From Eublepharis macularius (lineage: Eukaryota > Chordata > Lepidosauria > Squamata > Eublepharidae): a stretch of 64,000 bases of DNA. The stretch is from assembly GCF_028583425.1 (NCBI RefSeq), contig NC_072795.1, positions 9,633,001 to 9,697,000 on the forward strand, in the 5' to 3' direction. Below the pieces are notes generated by a model. It did not search any database. It was not told where the DNA came from and saw only the letters and a program-made list of their open reading frames with translations. Shown here piece after piece: positions 50,601 to 60,775 of this stretch (the first letter of the stretch is position 1; every line of letters starts with the position of its first letter). The position numbers and the translations under genes are program-made.

Positions 50601-53600
50601 GAGGTGGTCTTCTACTGAACTGCCACATAGAGAGATGCATTGTTCCTTCGATTTTTTGGTATTTTGTCCAGTTAATAACTCAGATGGCATTGTTTGAAAA
50701 TGCAATGAAATAAATGCTGTTCTGAGATTATGTGCTGTTATGTCAATCAATCAAGGGGTCTAAGAGGGCCTATTTTAATGAATTAAGTTGTCCCCTTTGT
50801 ATACCCACATCTGTAAGTCAGAACTATTCCCTGGAGGCTGAAGCAAATCATCTGGGATGGTGTAAAAGAAGATGATGCTATTTAAAAAAAACTAAGCTTT
50901 CTTTGACACTACTTTGCATTACTATACATGGAAAGAAATAGGCATGGCATTGGAGAAGAGATGGGCATGAACAGCAATACGAACTAAAAAAAGCCACAAA
51001 CTGCCCGAACAGCTCTTCGCGAACAAACTCTAAACAAACAGGTGTTCATTGCAAGCCTCGTTCGTTGCTGTTCAGCAGGCCAGATAGTCTGGCTCCTGCA
51101 ATTAATTCCCTCGGCAACTGGAGGCAAGGACTGCCTGAACTTATCTGAACTCCTGCAGTTGCAATTTGCTTGATAGGCAGGTCTTCCTTTCAAGTGTGGA
51201 GCTCCAAATTTGTTAAAAGCAGGCAAAGAGCAGGGGGGAGGGGGCTCCCAGCTCTGTTTTTGCAGACAGTGAGGGAGAGACAGTTGCTGTTGGCATTTTG
51301 ATAGAGCATTGGAGCTTGAATTTTGATAGAGCATTGGAGCTTGAATTTTCTTTATGTATGGTGGGATTGATGGATATAGATTTGAAGAAAAGGGATTTTA
51401 TATACTTTTTATATACTACTTCTGTGCCTTTTCATTATTTCATTCCGTGCACTTTTTCTATGATCAGGAGCCAATGTAGTATTTGTAATGCAACCTGTAA
51501 GAATATGACACTTGAAACAAGAAGATCTGAGAAAAACGTATGTTGAACCTCTGTAAGAACTGAGGACTATATATATATATATTGCTTGTAGAGCTGCACT
51601 TATAAGAATATTACACATATGTTACATTATTCTATAAGATTCCAATAGGAATCAGTATTAGAGAACCTTTTGTAGAAAACTGATTTGATGCAGCAAGCTG
51701 GTTTGGCCACCTGTGGCATTATCTTCCTTAAGGTTGCAGGAAAAACTGGTGGAAAGGGCAGAAATGGGGGAAACATCCCTTTCTGCCCACGGATTTCAGT
51801 TATCTGAAGGCACCAAGGCTGCCAGATTGATACTCCCTGGCACCATTGAAGGTGAAAGTGTTATGCCCAGAAGGAAGTAGGTAAAAGGGTGGAAGGTGTC
51901 TGTCCAAAATGAGGTCAAGATAAGAAGCTGCAAGAATTGGAATTCCCCCAAGTAGAGGGGCCGACCCAGAATTGCATCTTCAAATCAGAAGTGACCCTAG
52001 ATACCTTACGAGCCAATAAGACAACAAATATTAGAATATTGTAATATTATTATAATTACCTGAAGGTATTAATTGCTTTGCACTTCTATTGTAATTTTGA
52101 TGAGCTTTGCACACAAGGAGACTGTCTACTTCTGTGTAAAAGAAAGGGCTCATCCACCGGTTTAATTAAACCATCTGTTTTGCTTCAATTCAAAAAGGAC
52201 TCCAGGATCTTTATTTTAAATTTTTATTGTGGTTGGTCAGAAAAGGGAGAACGAACCACAGAGGTGCAAAGTTTTGTGCATAACAGCTGGGGGCTCGCTC
52301 CTCGGCTGCACCCTCTACTCCAGAGGAGCCGTCTCTCACAAGGACTTCAACAGACCCCAAGAACGTGCACAGCAGCCCAGATTTTGGGTAAACAGGTGGA
52401 AGTTGGTGCCTAGCAGAGGGGCGTTGACTCGAGGAGACTAGGAAAACCGCAGCAAGAACCTGCTGGGGTCCTTGAGAAGGGAAGCAAAGGAGAAAGTGTG
52501 AGGGATCTACCTCTTCAAGTTCCAGGGCTGCTGCCAGGCTCTGGGCCAAGCTATTATTTATTACTGGTACCTTTCCTATTGCCTGCTCAGGTAAAGTTTC
52601 TGGGATTGGTGTGGTAGGGATCTACTCCTTCAGGTTTCAGGGCTGCTGCCAGGCTCTGCAGCCAAACTATTATTTATTATTGGTACATTTTCTGCTGCCT
52701 GCTCAGGTAGGGTTTCTGGAAGTGGTGTGGTAGGGATCTTGACGGCTGGAGGAGAGCCTGCCGGCCCCCATGAACAATGAACAACTAACATGTTCATGAA
52801 CAGGTCATGTTGGTCAATGTTCGTTGTTTGTTGTTCGTGGATGGCAATGAACAACAAACACCATGTTCCAGTTTTTTTTTTCCTGTTCGTGCCCATGTCT
52901 ACATTGGAGGAAAGCAATTTTCTCAGTTGCTGGCCATCGTTCCGTGACAGGCCACTGAACCCATGGAATTATTGTTGGAGGTAGGCATGGATCTGCTAGT
53001 GAACATTATGGATGTGAGACTGGGGTACTTCTGATCTCCCTTTGTTAACTGTGAGTAGAAGAGGGAGATGAAAGAAGAAAGAAATGGATGTGACATCAGC
53101 TTATATTGGGTGTGAGAAAGATAACCCACTGTTGTAATGAAGTGGTGGCACTTGAAAGCAGTCAAAATCGAAAAATGTTGTGGAATGTTTGGGAGAGAAG
53201 TTTCTATTTTCATGACTACCTACCAGCCTGGACCACTGGTTCTGTTCTGGAGAGTCACAACAAAGGCTCAAAAACAGGGAGAGAATGATGGTTGTTGTGG
53301 ATTTTCCGGGCTGTACAGCCGTGGTCTTGGCATTGTAGTTCCTGACGTTTCGCCAGCAGCTGTGGCTGGCATCTTCAGAGGTGTAGCACCAAAAGACAGA
53401 GATGTCTCAGTGTCACAGTGTGGAGAAGATGTTGGCAGGTCATTTATATCTACTCAGGAAGGTGGGTTTGGGCTGAGTCATCCTGTAAGAGTTTCCCAGG
53501 GTGTGGCATGCTAATGGAGGGAGGCTTCACTGTATCCTGAGGAGGTTCTTTTGCATATGGATTGGTGCTTGATATGCTAATCTTCTCTGCAGGGCTATTA

Positions 53601-56600
53601 TCAGGTATAGAGCGTTTTGTTAGCCTGGTGTTTTTCAGGACTGGAAACCATGCTCTATTCATTCTTAAAGTCTCTTCGTTCCTGTTGAAATTGTGCTTAT
53701 GCTTATGAATTTCAATGGCTTCCCTGTGCAATCTGACAGAGTAGTTGGAAGTGTTGTCCAGTATTTTAGTATCCTGGAATAAGATACTGTGTCCTGTTTG
53801 AGTTAGGCTATGTTCAGCCACTGCTGATTTTTCCGGATGGCCAAGTCTGCAGTGTCTTTCATGTTCTTTTATTCTTGTCTGGATGCTATGCTGTGTGGTC
53901 CCGATGTAAACTTGTCCACAGCTATAGGGTATGCAGTATACTCCTGCAGAGGTGAGGGGGTCTCTACTGTCTTTTGCTGATCGTAACATCTGTTGTATTT
54001 TTCTGGTGGGTCTGAATACTGTTTCTAAGCTGTGCTTTTTCATAAGCTTTCCCATCTGATCAGTGATTCCCTTGATATATGGCAAAAACACTTTTCTTGT
54101 GGGAGACTGTTTTTCCTTAATTTCCTTTGGTGTGTGGGGTTCTGCAAGAGGCGATACCCTCCCCGATGTTATTTAACATCTCCATGTGCCCCCTTGCCCA
54201 GTTGGTGTGGAGGTTTGGGCTGGGCTGGGCTGTCATCAATACGCGGATGACACCCAGGTTTTTCTGTTGATGGCCGGCCGGCTGGCCAGACACGGCCCCT
54301 GACAATCTTGCCAGAGCTCTGGAGGCTGTGATGGCGTGGTTGAAACAGAGCAGGCTGAAACTGATCCCAGTGAAGACGGCGGTCCTGCAGCTGGGATGGG
54401 GGCTGCCAGATGTTGGGATCCAGCTCCCTGCCCTGGATGGGACACCACTGGCAAATTTGCCAGTGGTGAAGAGTCTGGGCGTGTTCCTAGATGCCTCCCT
54501 GTCGATGGAGGCCCAGGTCATGGCAGTTGCCAAGTCTGCATTTTTCCATCTTCACCAGATCAGGAAACTTGCCCCCTACCTGACGCCCCAGGACCTGGCT
54601 ACAGCGACCCATGCAACAGTCATCTCCAGGCTAGATTACTGTAACTCACTCTACGCTGGGCTACCCCTGGGCCTAATCCAGAAACTACAACTGATCCAGA
54701 ATGCGGCAGCGTGGGTCCTGACTGGTATGTACTACCAGTCACATATCACACCTGTCCTGTGCCAGCTGCCCTGGCTTCAGGTTGAATTCTGAATCAGGTT
54801 CAAGATGTTGGTTCTTACCTTTAAAGCCCTGAGTGGGTTGGGACCGGCATATCTTCGGGACCGCCTCTCCCTGTATGTTCCCCGGAGACTGCTTCGATCA
54901 GCGGATAAATGTTTATTGGTGGTCTCCAGCCCTAAGGAAGCCCACCTCACTTCAACCAGGGCCAAGGCCTTTTCAGTCCTGGCCCCAGCCTGGTGGAACG
55001 CTCTGTCAATGGAGACCCAGGCCCAGTGGGACATATTATCGTTCTGCTGGGCCAGTAAGACAGAGCTGTTCCACCAGGTGTTTGGTGGTTGAAGGGGGCG
55101 GTACCATGTCAGCCTCCCACCTTTGGGGTGGGCGTGGGGGGTTCTCCCCACCATTGCACCTTAATGTATGTTGTTAATTCATTTCATTATTGTTTATTGT
55201 ATGTTGATTTTAGAATTGTTGTTTTCTTGATTTATTTATTTTAACTTGTTCACTGCCCAGAGCCCCTGAGGATGAGCGGTTTATAAATTGAAATATAATA
55301 ATAATAATAATTTAGATTCCACACTTCAGGATAACTTAATGCCCACTCAGAGTGGTTTACAAAGTATGCCATTATTATCCCCACAACAAAACACCCTGTG
55401 AGGTGAGTGGGGCTGAGAGAGCTCCAGAGAACTATGACTAGCCCAAGATCACCCAGCTGGCTTCAAGTAGAGGAGTGGGGAATCAAACCTGGCTCTCCAG
55501 ATTAGAGTCCTGCACTCTTAACCATTACACCAAACTGTAGGTCTAGGGTCGAAGGAGAGCCCTTTATGGAGCATAGTCCTTACAACCTACCAACTAGTTT
55601 ATCAAAGATTGTTTCCCCCCGCCCCTTGCCTTTTTACTGATTGAAGAGGGACCATAGAGTGTGGAATTGAACAGGCTTAAGTCCAGAGGGCAGTTTACCT
55701 CAGAAGCCTCCTTTAACCTGGCTCCCTTTCCCCTTTCCATTATGGGATGCCACAAGATGTAATGGAATACGAAGATAAATCAAAGAGAAATTCTTCTTTT
55801 GAAAGAGAATAAGAGGGAGGCTATTATGCTCTATTCCCCAGGGAGATTCACTTGTCCCCTTTTGTTGCTGTTTTCTGCCAGTGGGTGGATACCATTTTTT
55901 CACCATTGAGCATTCTCTTGGTGATAACTCATCCTTCCCTCATGTTTTAACTGTTGATTTTATCTTTTGTGTTGATTCTAAGTTCTGGTTTTAAATTTTG
56001 TAATGGTGCATTTGTGTGCTGATTTTAATGGTCTTTTAAGATGAGATTTTAATTTAAATGTTTTAATTGGTTAACCGCATTGGTGGCCTTATTGGGACAG
56101 AAAGGTAGGGTAAAAATCTTCTTAGTAAATAATTATCTTTGAGAATTATACTGTTTCACATTGCCATATCTCTTGTGTATCATGAAACTAGCTTTCCTAA
56201 ACCTCCTACTGCAATCACTGAGTGATGCCAGTAAGTCTAGGAAACAGAACTGAGATGTTGCACTAGTTTAACATATACAGGATTTAGTTTTGTGGAGCTC
56301 CTTCCCTACTACCTAGGGAAACTACTAGGATAGAACTCCTTTTTTATAAAATTTATCTTTTTCATTCAAGTCCACTAGCAGTTCTTGAGTGTATTAGAAG
56401 GAAGCTGCCGACTCACCGGCAAGCTGGGTTGGCACCTGGGGCAGAATGGAGAGGAGGCAGGATGAAGAGTGGAGGCGGAGCGTCCATCCAACGCTGGTCC
56501 ATCTGTGTGGTCAGCGCAATTGCTACTCGAGCATCTGCAGGAGCAGCTTGTCACCCTCCCACCCTCCTCAATTTTAGAGCTATTGAGGGGGCTCTGCCAC

Positions 56601-59239
56601 AACTTTATGGGTTGGCGGTTTTTGAGGCATTGGGCTGGATCCCAACAGGGTGAGTGGGCCTGCGGGACTGCTCACCTCGACGGATCTGGAAGCAAGGTTT
56701 GCCAGGCAGAGCCGGCGACAGAACAACATGTGCTGAGGTGCCAGCAGCAGGCTGGCGGGTGATGCATCGGTCGGGAGCTAGGCCTATGATGCCAATGGGG
56801 ATCCTGCCCAGATGCCAGGCCAATGCTCCATACAGCTGTAATCAATAAAGTTGTGGCAATTTCTAACCCATACAAGTGTCTGGTGTGATTACTTAGCTGC
56901 AACGCAGTCTGACATAGCACCAGGGTGGCAATATGTGATAAACAGCAGATATTCTGAAATACTGAGCCCTTAATGGAATGCTTGTTATTATTGGATGTAG
57001 TAGTACTTAGGGGTATGCGTTCATGCATACCTAAGCCAAAAATCTTTCCTTTTGGTCACCTTGGGTTGAACAATCCCAAAATTCCAGGAGTAACAGAAAT
57101 TAATCTCCCAGAATGTCAAGAGTGTTTCAGTTTTGAGGCTGGGAGGTAGAAGGGCTTTCCCAGCAAGTCTTGCTCCTGAGGTCAAGAGAAGGAAGAGAAG
57201 ATGGGCTGGGGAAAGGCAGGGATGTGAGAAGGAACCTGTGGAAGATAGGACAGAAAGGAGAGTTTCATGTGGCCAAAAACGGAAGAGGTAAATAAGAGAG
57301 AACTGCATGTATGTTATTGAAGCACGTACATTCTATTAATTCAGCTCATTTGTTTGAATGTAACTTTTCTCTTGCCTCTCTTGATGCAAATTGGCAGCTG
57401 GCAGAGCAATATGGAAATATTTACATTATATGGATGGGATCTACACCTCTTGTTGTACTGTCTGGATATGAAGCAGTGACAGAGGGGCTGATAAACCGTT
57501 CCGAAGACTTTGCTGAACGGCCCATGAGCCCTTGTCTTAAAGTTTTGACAAAAGAAAAGGGTAAGTTGTCAAGAAAAGTAAAAAAATTGCTCTTGCATTC
57601 TCTGCAGAAAAATAACATACAAAAGAAAGCAGTGGAAACCTCTCAATATTCCAGTCCCTTCGAAATTTCTCTGTTTTGTGAGATCCGGAAAACAGAATTG
57701 CCCTGTATTCATCAGCCTTGTTCTATGGTCTATAATAAATTCTATTGTATGATGACTCATACATGTTTATCCATTCATTAATTACCAGCATAGACCTATC
57801 TGCTCTAATAAAATGACAGCTTCACTATGTGCTGTTCTTTAATCCTGTGATTACACTTGTATGCATAAAGTTATAGATGTGAGTGCACTTCTGCATGTTT
57901 GCAGAACATTTGATTTAAATCGAATTGATTTAAATCATGATTTAAATCACTAGTCAGTAAGATTAGATTTAAATCATGGTTTTTTACATAAAGGCTCCTT
58001 CTTTTCTGCATAAAGACTCCTCACACTTAGCTTCTTGTGCAGATCTATTCTACTCCCAACAATCTTCTATTCATTGAATTTTTTGAAACTTAGCACTTAA
58101 GAGGCAAGGGGTTGGTTCAGTGTACAAAGATTTGCAATAAACAATGGGATTAGGTCTTTTTCTCAACTGTGTATGTTTATTTTATAACTTTTTGCTGTGA
58201 AGAAGAGACATGATCTGTGCAGACACAAATTCACAGTTTTGAGAACCGTAAAACCAAGCATATCTTCTAGATAGAAAAACTGACCAATAATCTTACAGAA
58301 TTGTCGAAGGCTTTCACGGCCGGAGAACGATGGTTGTTGTGGATTTTCCGGGCTGTATTGCCGTGGTCTTGGCATTGTAGTTCCTGACGTTTCGCCAGCA
58401 GCTGTGGCTGGCATCTTCAGAGGTGTAGCACCAAAAGACAGAGATTGTTGTTGTGGGAAAACCCACAACAACAATCTTACAGAAACCTCTAGAAGAGCAT
58501 GACGTTGTAAATGGATTAATGGAATTTGTTTACCAAAAAATTTAAATATTACATGAATATATAGCCTCCTGTTACATAATTAAAAACTAATCCTTATGAT
58601 GATACCCTTTGGACTATAATGTATCTTAAATAGAAAATTTAGGTAGATTTTACCTCAAAAAGCATTATATTAAAAATCCAATTTAAATTTAAAAAAATCC
58701 ATTATTTTTTTTTTTAAAAAAATCATTGATTTTTATCTACCCTGAGAAAAAGCAATGGAGAAAATATTACATTGAGTGAATGGTGGAAAGTTTATACTGT
58801 CCTGGGATTTTTGAATGCTGGAAGATGGGGCCTTGAAATGAATTAACATCATGCTTCTCTGAATCATACAATGCTAGCCAATATCAGTCACTTATCATTG
58901 TATCAGGCAGGGATTGATTCTGCATTGGGATTGTGGTTCTGTGGCTTTTAACTAATGGGTAGCCTTTCAACATGTAGGCATATGCATAATCATTAAGACT
59001 GCTATTTTCTAGGCAGATAACGCAAGATTCTTTACAGATTCTTTACAGCAATCGAGTACTAATTTCCCATTGCTTCTTCATAACCTCAGGTATTATATGT
59101 TCAAAAGGCAACACCTGGCAGCAGCAGAGGAAGTTTGGGCTAATCACTATGCGGAAACTGGGACTGGGGAACAAAGTCATGGAAAACCAAATACAAGAGG
59201 AGGCCGATCAGCTTGTTGAGAATTTTGCAGGTGCAAAAA
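47462..59239 (+). CDS. Cytochrome P450 family 2 gene B, exons 1-3 (3' part outside window)
   Basis: Second ER-anchored P450 of the cluster, same strand as gene A. Coding parts: 47462-47632, 57398-57560 and 59090-59239 (171, 163 and 150 bp; exons 2 and 3 have the exact CYP2 standard lengths), all GT-AG and in correct phase. Exon 1 gives the N-terminal membrane anchor (about residues 3-22, hydrophobic) and the proline hinge YPPGPLRLPFIG. Exon 2 gives QYGNIYIIWMGSTPLVVLSG and the RSEDFAERP block; exon 3 gives the C-helix WQQQRKF (W-x-x-x-R, heme-propionate contact). 161 residues in all, no stop. Exon 4 is not found up to 64000. Intron 1 is 9.8 kb, filled with hAT, Penelope and LINE sequence. The relation to gene A cannot be measured because the two contribute different exons. 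Confidence 0.93.
48158..50304. mobile_element. Large non-autonomous hAT-like element, 8-bp target duplication CTTAYAAC
   Basis: Left end taggaagttgtgcttcgg; right end read on the - strand taggtgtgtgcaccaag. CTTACAAC (48150-48157) and CTTATAAC (50305-50312) differ in one base. 2147 bp, with three related blocks of about 190 bp in its right half (marker 'catgagagg' plus 'ttgcttgcaaaatgccatcc', about 49600-50170). Contains the palindromic MITE 48817-49016. No transposase recognised. Confidence 0.75.
48817..49016. mobile_element. Palindromic MITE, family 2, flanked by CTCAG
   Basis: 200-bp inverted repeat with arms holding 'gatgggaaatgtaggcgtcc' and its complement. CTCAG at 48812-48816 and 49017-49021. 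Its ends (agccaagctacaagtgac) are nearly those of family 1, so both probably used the same transposase. Inserted in the hAT element 48158-50304. Confidence 0.87.
50330..50760 (-). mobile_element. Non-LTR retrotransposon C-terminal fragment
   Basis: The - strand frame has ITAHNLRTAFISLHFQTMPS, a Cys-type end CGSSVEDHLHYVLACSVYSE, as in the C-terminal C..C..H...C end of some LINE ORF2s (possibly R4-like, as at 46190). About 110 codons open. Confidence 0.55.
50956..52901. mobile_element. TAGA-end hAT element, 8-bp target duplication CATTGGAG
   Basis: Left end (t mutated to a) aagagatgggcatgaac; right end gttcgtgcccatgtcta. CATTGGAG at 50948-50955 and 52902-52909 is perfect although nearly 2 kb apart. 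The interior from about 51290 to 52500 is unlike the shorter copies and probably a nested insertion. Near 51293-51347 a 24-bp direct repeat (core 'gagcattggagcttgaattt') is seen. Confidence 0.82.
53288..54110 (-). mobile_element. Penelope-like element, 3' part with terminal sequence
   Basis: The + strand left edge 'atggttgttgtggattttcc' is the same terminus as in the palindromic copies. It is joined to the GIY-YIG frame 53450-54091 on the - strand. The 5' side breaks off at about 54110, next to an L2-like LINE. This copy identifies the short terminus-only repeats of the window as Penelope-derived. Confidence 0.8.
53450..54091 (-). CDS. Penelope-like GIY-YIG endonuclease domain protein, N-terminally truncated
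   Basis: 213 codons. FLPYIKGITDQMGKLMKKHS is the linker after the missing RT. The GIY-YIG core is GVYCIPYSCGQVYIGTT, followed by the catalytic Arg in TRIKEHERHCRLG and Glu in REAIEIHKH. After that an unconserved tail to the stop. It differs clearly from the protein at 27931 (no CGHC motif before the core), so two Penelope lineages are present. The initiator Met is arbitrary because the frame is truncated upstream. Confidence 0.82.
   Translation of the reverse strand: MFLPYIKGITDQMGKLMKKHSLETVFRPTRKIQQMLRSAKDSRDPLTSAGVYCIPYSCGQVYIGTTQHSIQTRIKEHERHCRLGHPEKSAVAEHSLTQTGHSILFQDTKILDNTSNYSVRLHREAIEIHKHKHNFNRNEETLRMNRAWFPVLKNTRLTKRSIPDNSPAEKISISSTNPYAKEPPQDTVKPPSISMPHPGKLLQDDSAQTHLPE
54115..55290 (+). 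mobile_element. L2-like LINE, RT C-terminal half and 3' end
   Basis: Broken frames: HQYADDTQVFLL (YADD box), RLKLIPVKTAVLQLGWG, VKSLGVFLDASLSMEAQV, then SRLDYCNSLYAGLP and IQNAAAWVLTG, the usual order of L2/CR1-type LINE C-termini. A stop near 54790 is followed by a shifted frame (LTFKALSGLGPAYLRDRLS). The 3' end is (ata)n near 55290, where a SINE starts. Related to, but distinct from, the LINE at 23690. Confidence 0.82.
55291..55539 (-). repeat. tRNA-derived SINE
   Basis: - strand copy of the 5390 type; begins on the + strand after (ata)n with 'ttccacacttcaggataact' and ends 'aaccattacaccaaactg'. Confidence 0.8.
55900..56140 (+). repeat. LINE 3' tail
   Basis: 'aattggttaaccgcattggt' to 'ggtagggtaaaaatcttctt' has the form of a CR1/L2 3' end. 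No frame left. Confidence 0.4.
56390..56880 (+). mobile_element. Ngaro-like 3'-terminal fragment
   Basis: 'gccaatgctcc' followed within about 25 bp by 'aataaagttgtggc' matches the 3' end of the Ngaro element (- strand at about 6385-6350) on the opposite strand. Upstream sequence is moderately GC-rich and without an intact frame. Confidence 0.5.
57398..57560 (+). CDS. CYP2 gene B exon 2 (163 bp)
   Basis: Acceptor aaattggcag ends at 57397 and donor gtaagt starts at 57561. Encodes LAEQYGNIYIIWMGSTPLVV then YEAVTEGLINRSEDFAERP and LTKEKG. Exact family length; phase 1 exit. Confidence 0.95.
57890..58745. mobile_element. Possible DNA transposon with repeated 'gatttaaatca' left end
   Basis: The left part repeats tgatttaaatca-like units (57908-57980). 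The right part at about 58665-58745 is rich in the complementary words (aaaaatccaatttaaattt, aaaatcattgatttttatc). It may be a transposon with subterminal repeats; a Penelope copy (58301-58472) is inserted in it. Ends not fixed. Confidence 0.4.
58301..58472 (-). mobile_element. Penelope-like terminus copy with 12-bp target duplication
   Basis: Starts ttgtcgaaggctttcacgg and ends in a small hairpin 'gttgttgtgggaaaacccac'. AATCTTACAGAA is duplicated (58289-58300 and 58473-58484). 172 bp, non-coding. Confidence 0.8.
59090..59239 (+). CDS. CYP2 gene B exon 3 (150 bp)
   Basis: Acceptor aacctcag ends at 59089 and donor gtatgt starts at 59240. The codon split by the intron gives Gly. Encodes GIICSKGNTWQQQRKFGLIT, then RKLGLGNKVMENQIQEEADQ and LVENFAGAK, with the WxxxR C-helix motif. 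Length equals the family standard. An internal 'caggtgc' at 59230 could act as an alternative donor but would break length and phase. Confidence 0.94.
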
Positions 59240-59333
59240 GTATGTGGTATTAGGAAACTGAGTTGGTCTGTTTTCTGTGGCTTACCTGCTTGGCATTACT
59301 CTCTGGAACCTTGAATTAATTTGGCTGTGCATA

Positions 59334-59470
59334 GACATGGGCACGAATGGAAAAAAAACATGCCGACATTGTTCGTTGCCATCCACGAACAATGAACAAC
59401 GAACATCGACAAACTTGACCTGTTAACAAACATGTTCATCGTTCGTGGGGGCCAGAACAGCCCCTGTGGG
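59334..59470 (+). mobile_element. TAGA-end hAT fragment
   Basis: The left end tagacatgggcacgaatgg and inverted words for 'gttcgttg' as at 52750-52900. The right end is lost. Confidence 0.6.
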
Positions 59471-60130
59471 ACTTACCAGGAGTGTGCACCCTGAAAATAT
59501 TTGGGTTTCCTGCCCATTCTGAAATACCCAAAACCGAAGCAGCTTGGAGTATTTGAATCACTTCAGAATGCTCTGTAGATTGGGAGCATTCTGAGCATGC
59601 TGCTGCCCGGTGCGAGATGGGCAGGGAGCATGTCCCCATCCCTCTCACACGGGGAGAGCGGTCAGCGCCAGGCTGCTGCTGCCTGGTGTGACAGAAGTGG
59701 GGAGATTCTCCCCATCCCTCTCACACCGGGAGAGTCTTCCCAATGTCCAATACCCACCAAATTTGCAGGGGACATAGTCTTCACTGTCCTCTGAAGACCT
59801 CCCAAATTTCAGAGAGATTGCACCCCAGGAAAGGCATGATCCATGGGTCTCCTCCTTTCATGTCCTTTTCTGTTTACAGTGGCAAAAACTAGAGTGTCTG
59901 CTGGAAGCTAATTTGAGGGGTTACAAACTAACCTTCCCAGTGTCCAATACCCACCATATTTTCAGGGGACAGAGTCCTCACTGTCCTCTGAAGACTCCCC
60001 AAGTTTCAGAGAGATTGGACCCAGGTAAAGCCATGATCCATGGGTCCCTTCCTTTCCTGCCATTTTCTTTTCACAGTGGAAAAAACTGGACTGTCTGCTG
60101 GAAGCTACTTTGAGGGGTAACGTATAAGCC
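59471..60130. repeat. Fragment of a second hAT type with two about 185-bp tandem units
   Basis: 'gtgtgcaccctgaaaatatt' at 59483 looks like the GTGTGCAC end type of 48158-50304. The block 'cagtgtccaatacccacc' to 'aggggttacaaac' (59740-59930) is repeated at 59938-60122. No frame. Confidence 0.55.
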
Positions 60131-60189
60131 AGAAGGAAAGCCAGAAGAAGCAGGATGAGCCTAAAGCATCCCTGACAAATATTCATCCA

Positions 60190-60775
60190 GCCTCTTCTTG
60201 AAAACTGCCAGTGAAGGGGAGCTCACCACCACCTCCCTTCCACCTGATTCCACCTTTGAACTACCCTGACCATGAAAAAGTTTTTCCTAATGTCCAGCCT
60301 GTAATGTTATGTAATTACAGCCCATTGCTTTGAGTCCTATCGTCTGCTGCCAACTGGAACAGCTTCTTGCCCTCCTCCAAATGACAGCCTTTTAAATATT
60401 TAAAGAGAGTGATCATATCCCCCCTCAATCACCTCTTCTCCAAACTAAACATTCCCAAGGCCCTCAGCCTTTCCTCGTAGGACTCAGTCTCCAGACCCCT
60501 GATCATCCTCATTGCTCTCTTCTGCACCCTTTCAATTTTGTCCATATCCTTTTTGAAGTGAGGCCTCCAGAACTGCACACAATACTCCAGGTGCATCCTG
60601 ATCAAGGCAGTATAGAGAAGGACTATGACCTCTTGCGATATCAATGCAATGGCCCTTGTGATACAACCCAAGACAGAGTTTGCCTTTTTTGCCACCACAT
60701 CACACTGACTGCTCATATTTAGTTTGCAGTCCACTCTTACCCCAAGATGTCTTTCGCATACATTACTACCCAGAA
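60190..60775 (-). mobile_element. CR1 LINE, ORF2 C-terminus and 3' end
   Basis: The - strand frame reads KKANSVLGCITRAIAL, LLYTALIRMHLEYCVQFWRP then KIERVQKRAMRMIRGLE and SYEERLRALGMFSLEKRRLR, the hallmark CR1 C-terminal region. The 3' part follows down to 60190. 5'-truncated. Confidence 0.88.

Noticed and set aside
52078-52413. + strand frame of 111 codons as a possible gene
   Set aside because: It lies inside a hAT element, overlaps an equally long antisense frame, and has no recognisable domain or splice context.
59230-59239. Earlier donor (cag|gtgcaa) for exon 3 of gene B
   Set aside because: It would shorten the exon to 141 bp; the donor at 59240 gives the standard 150 bp and the correct phase.
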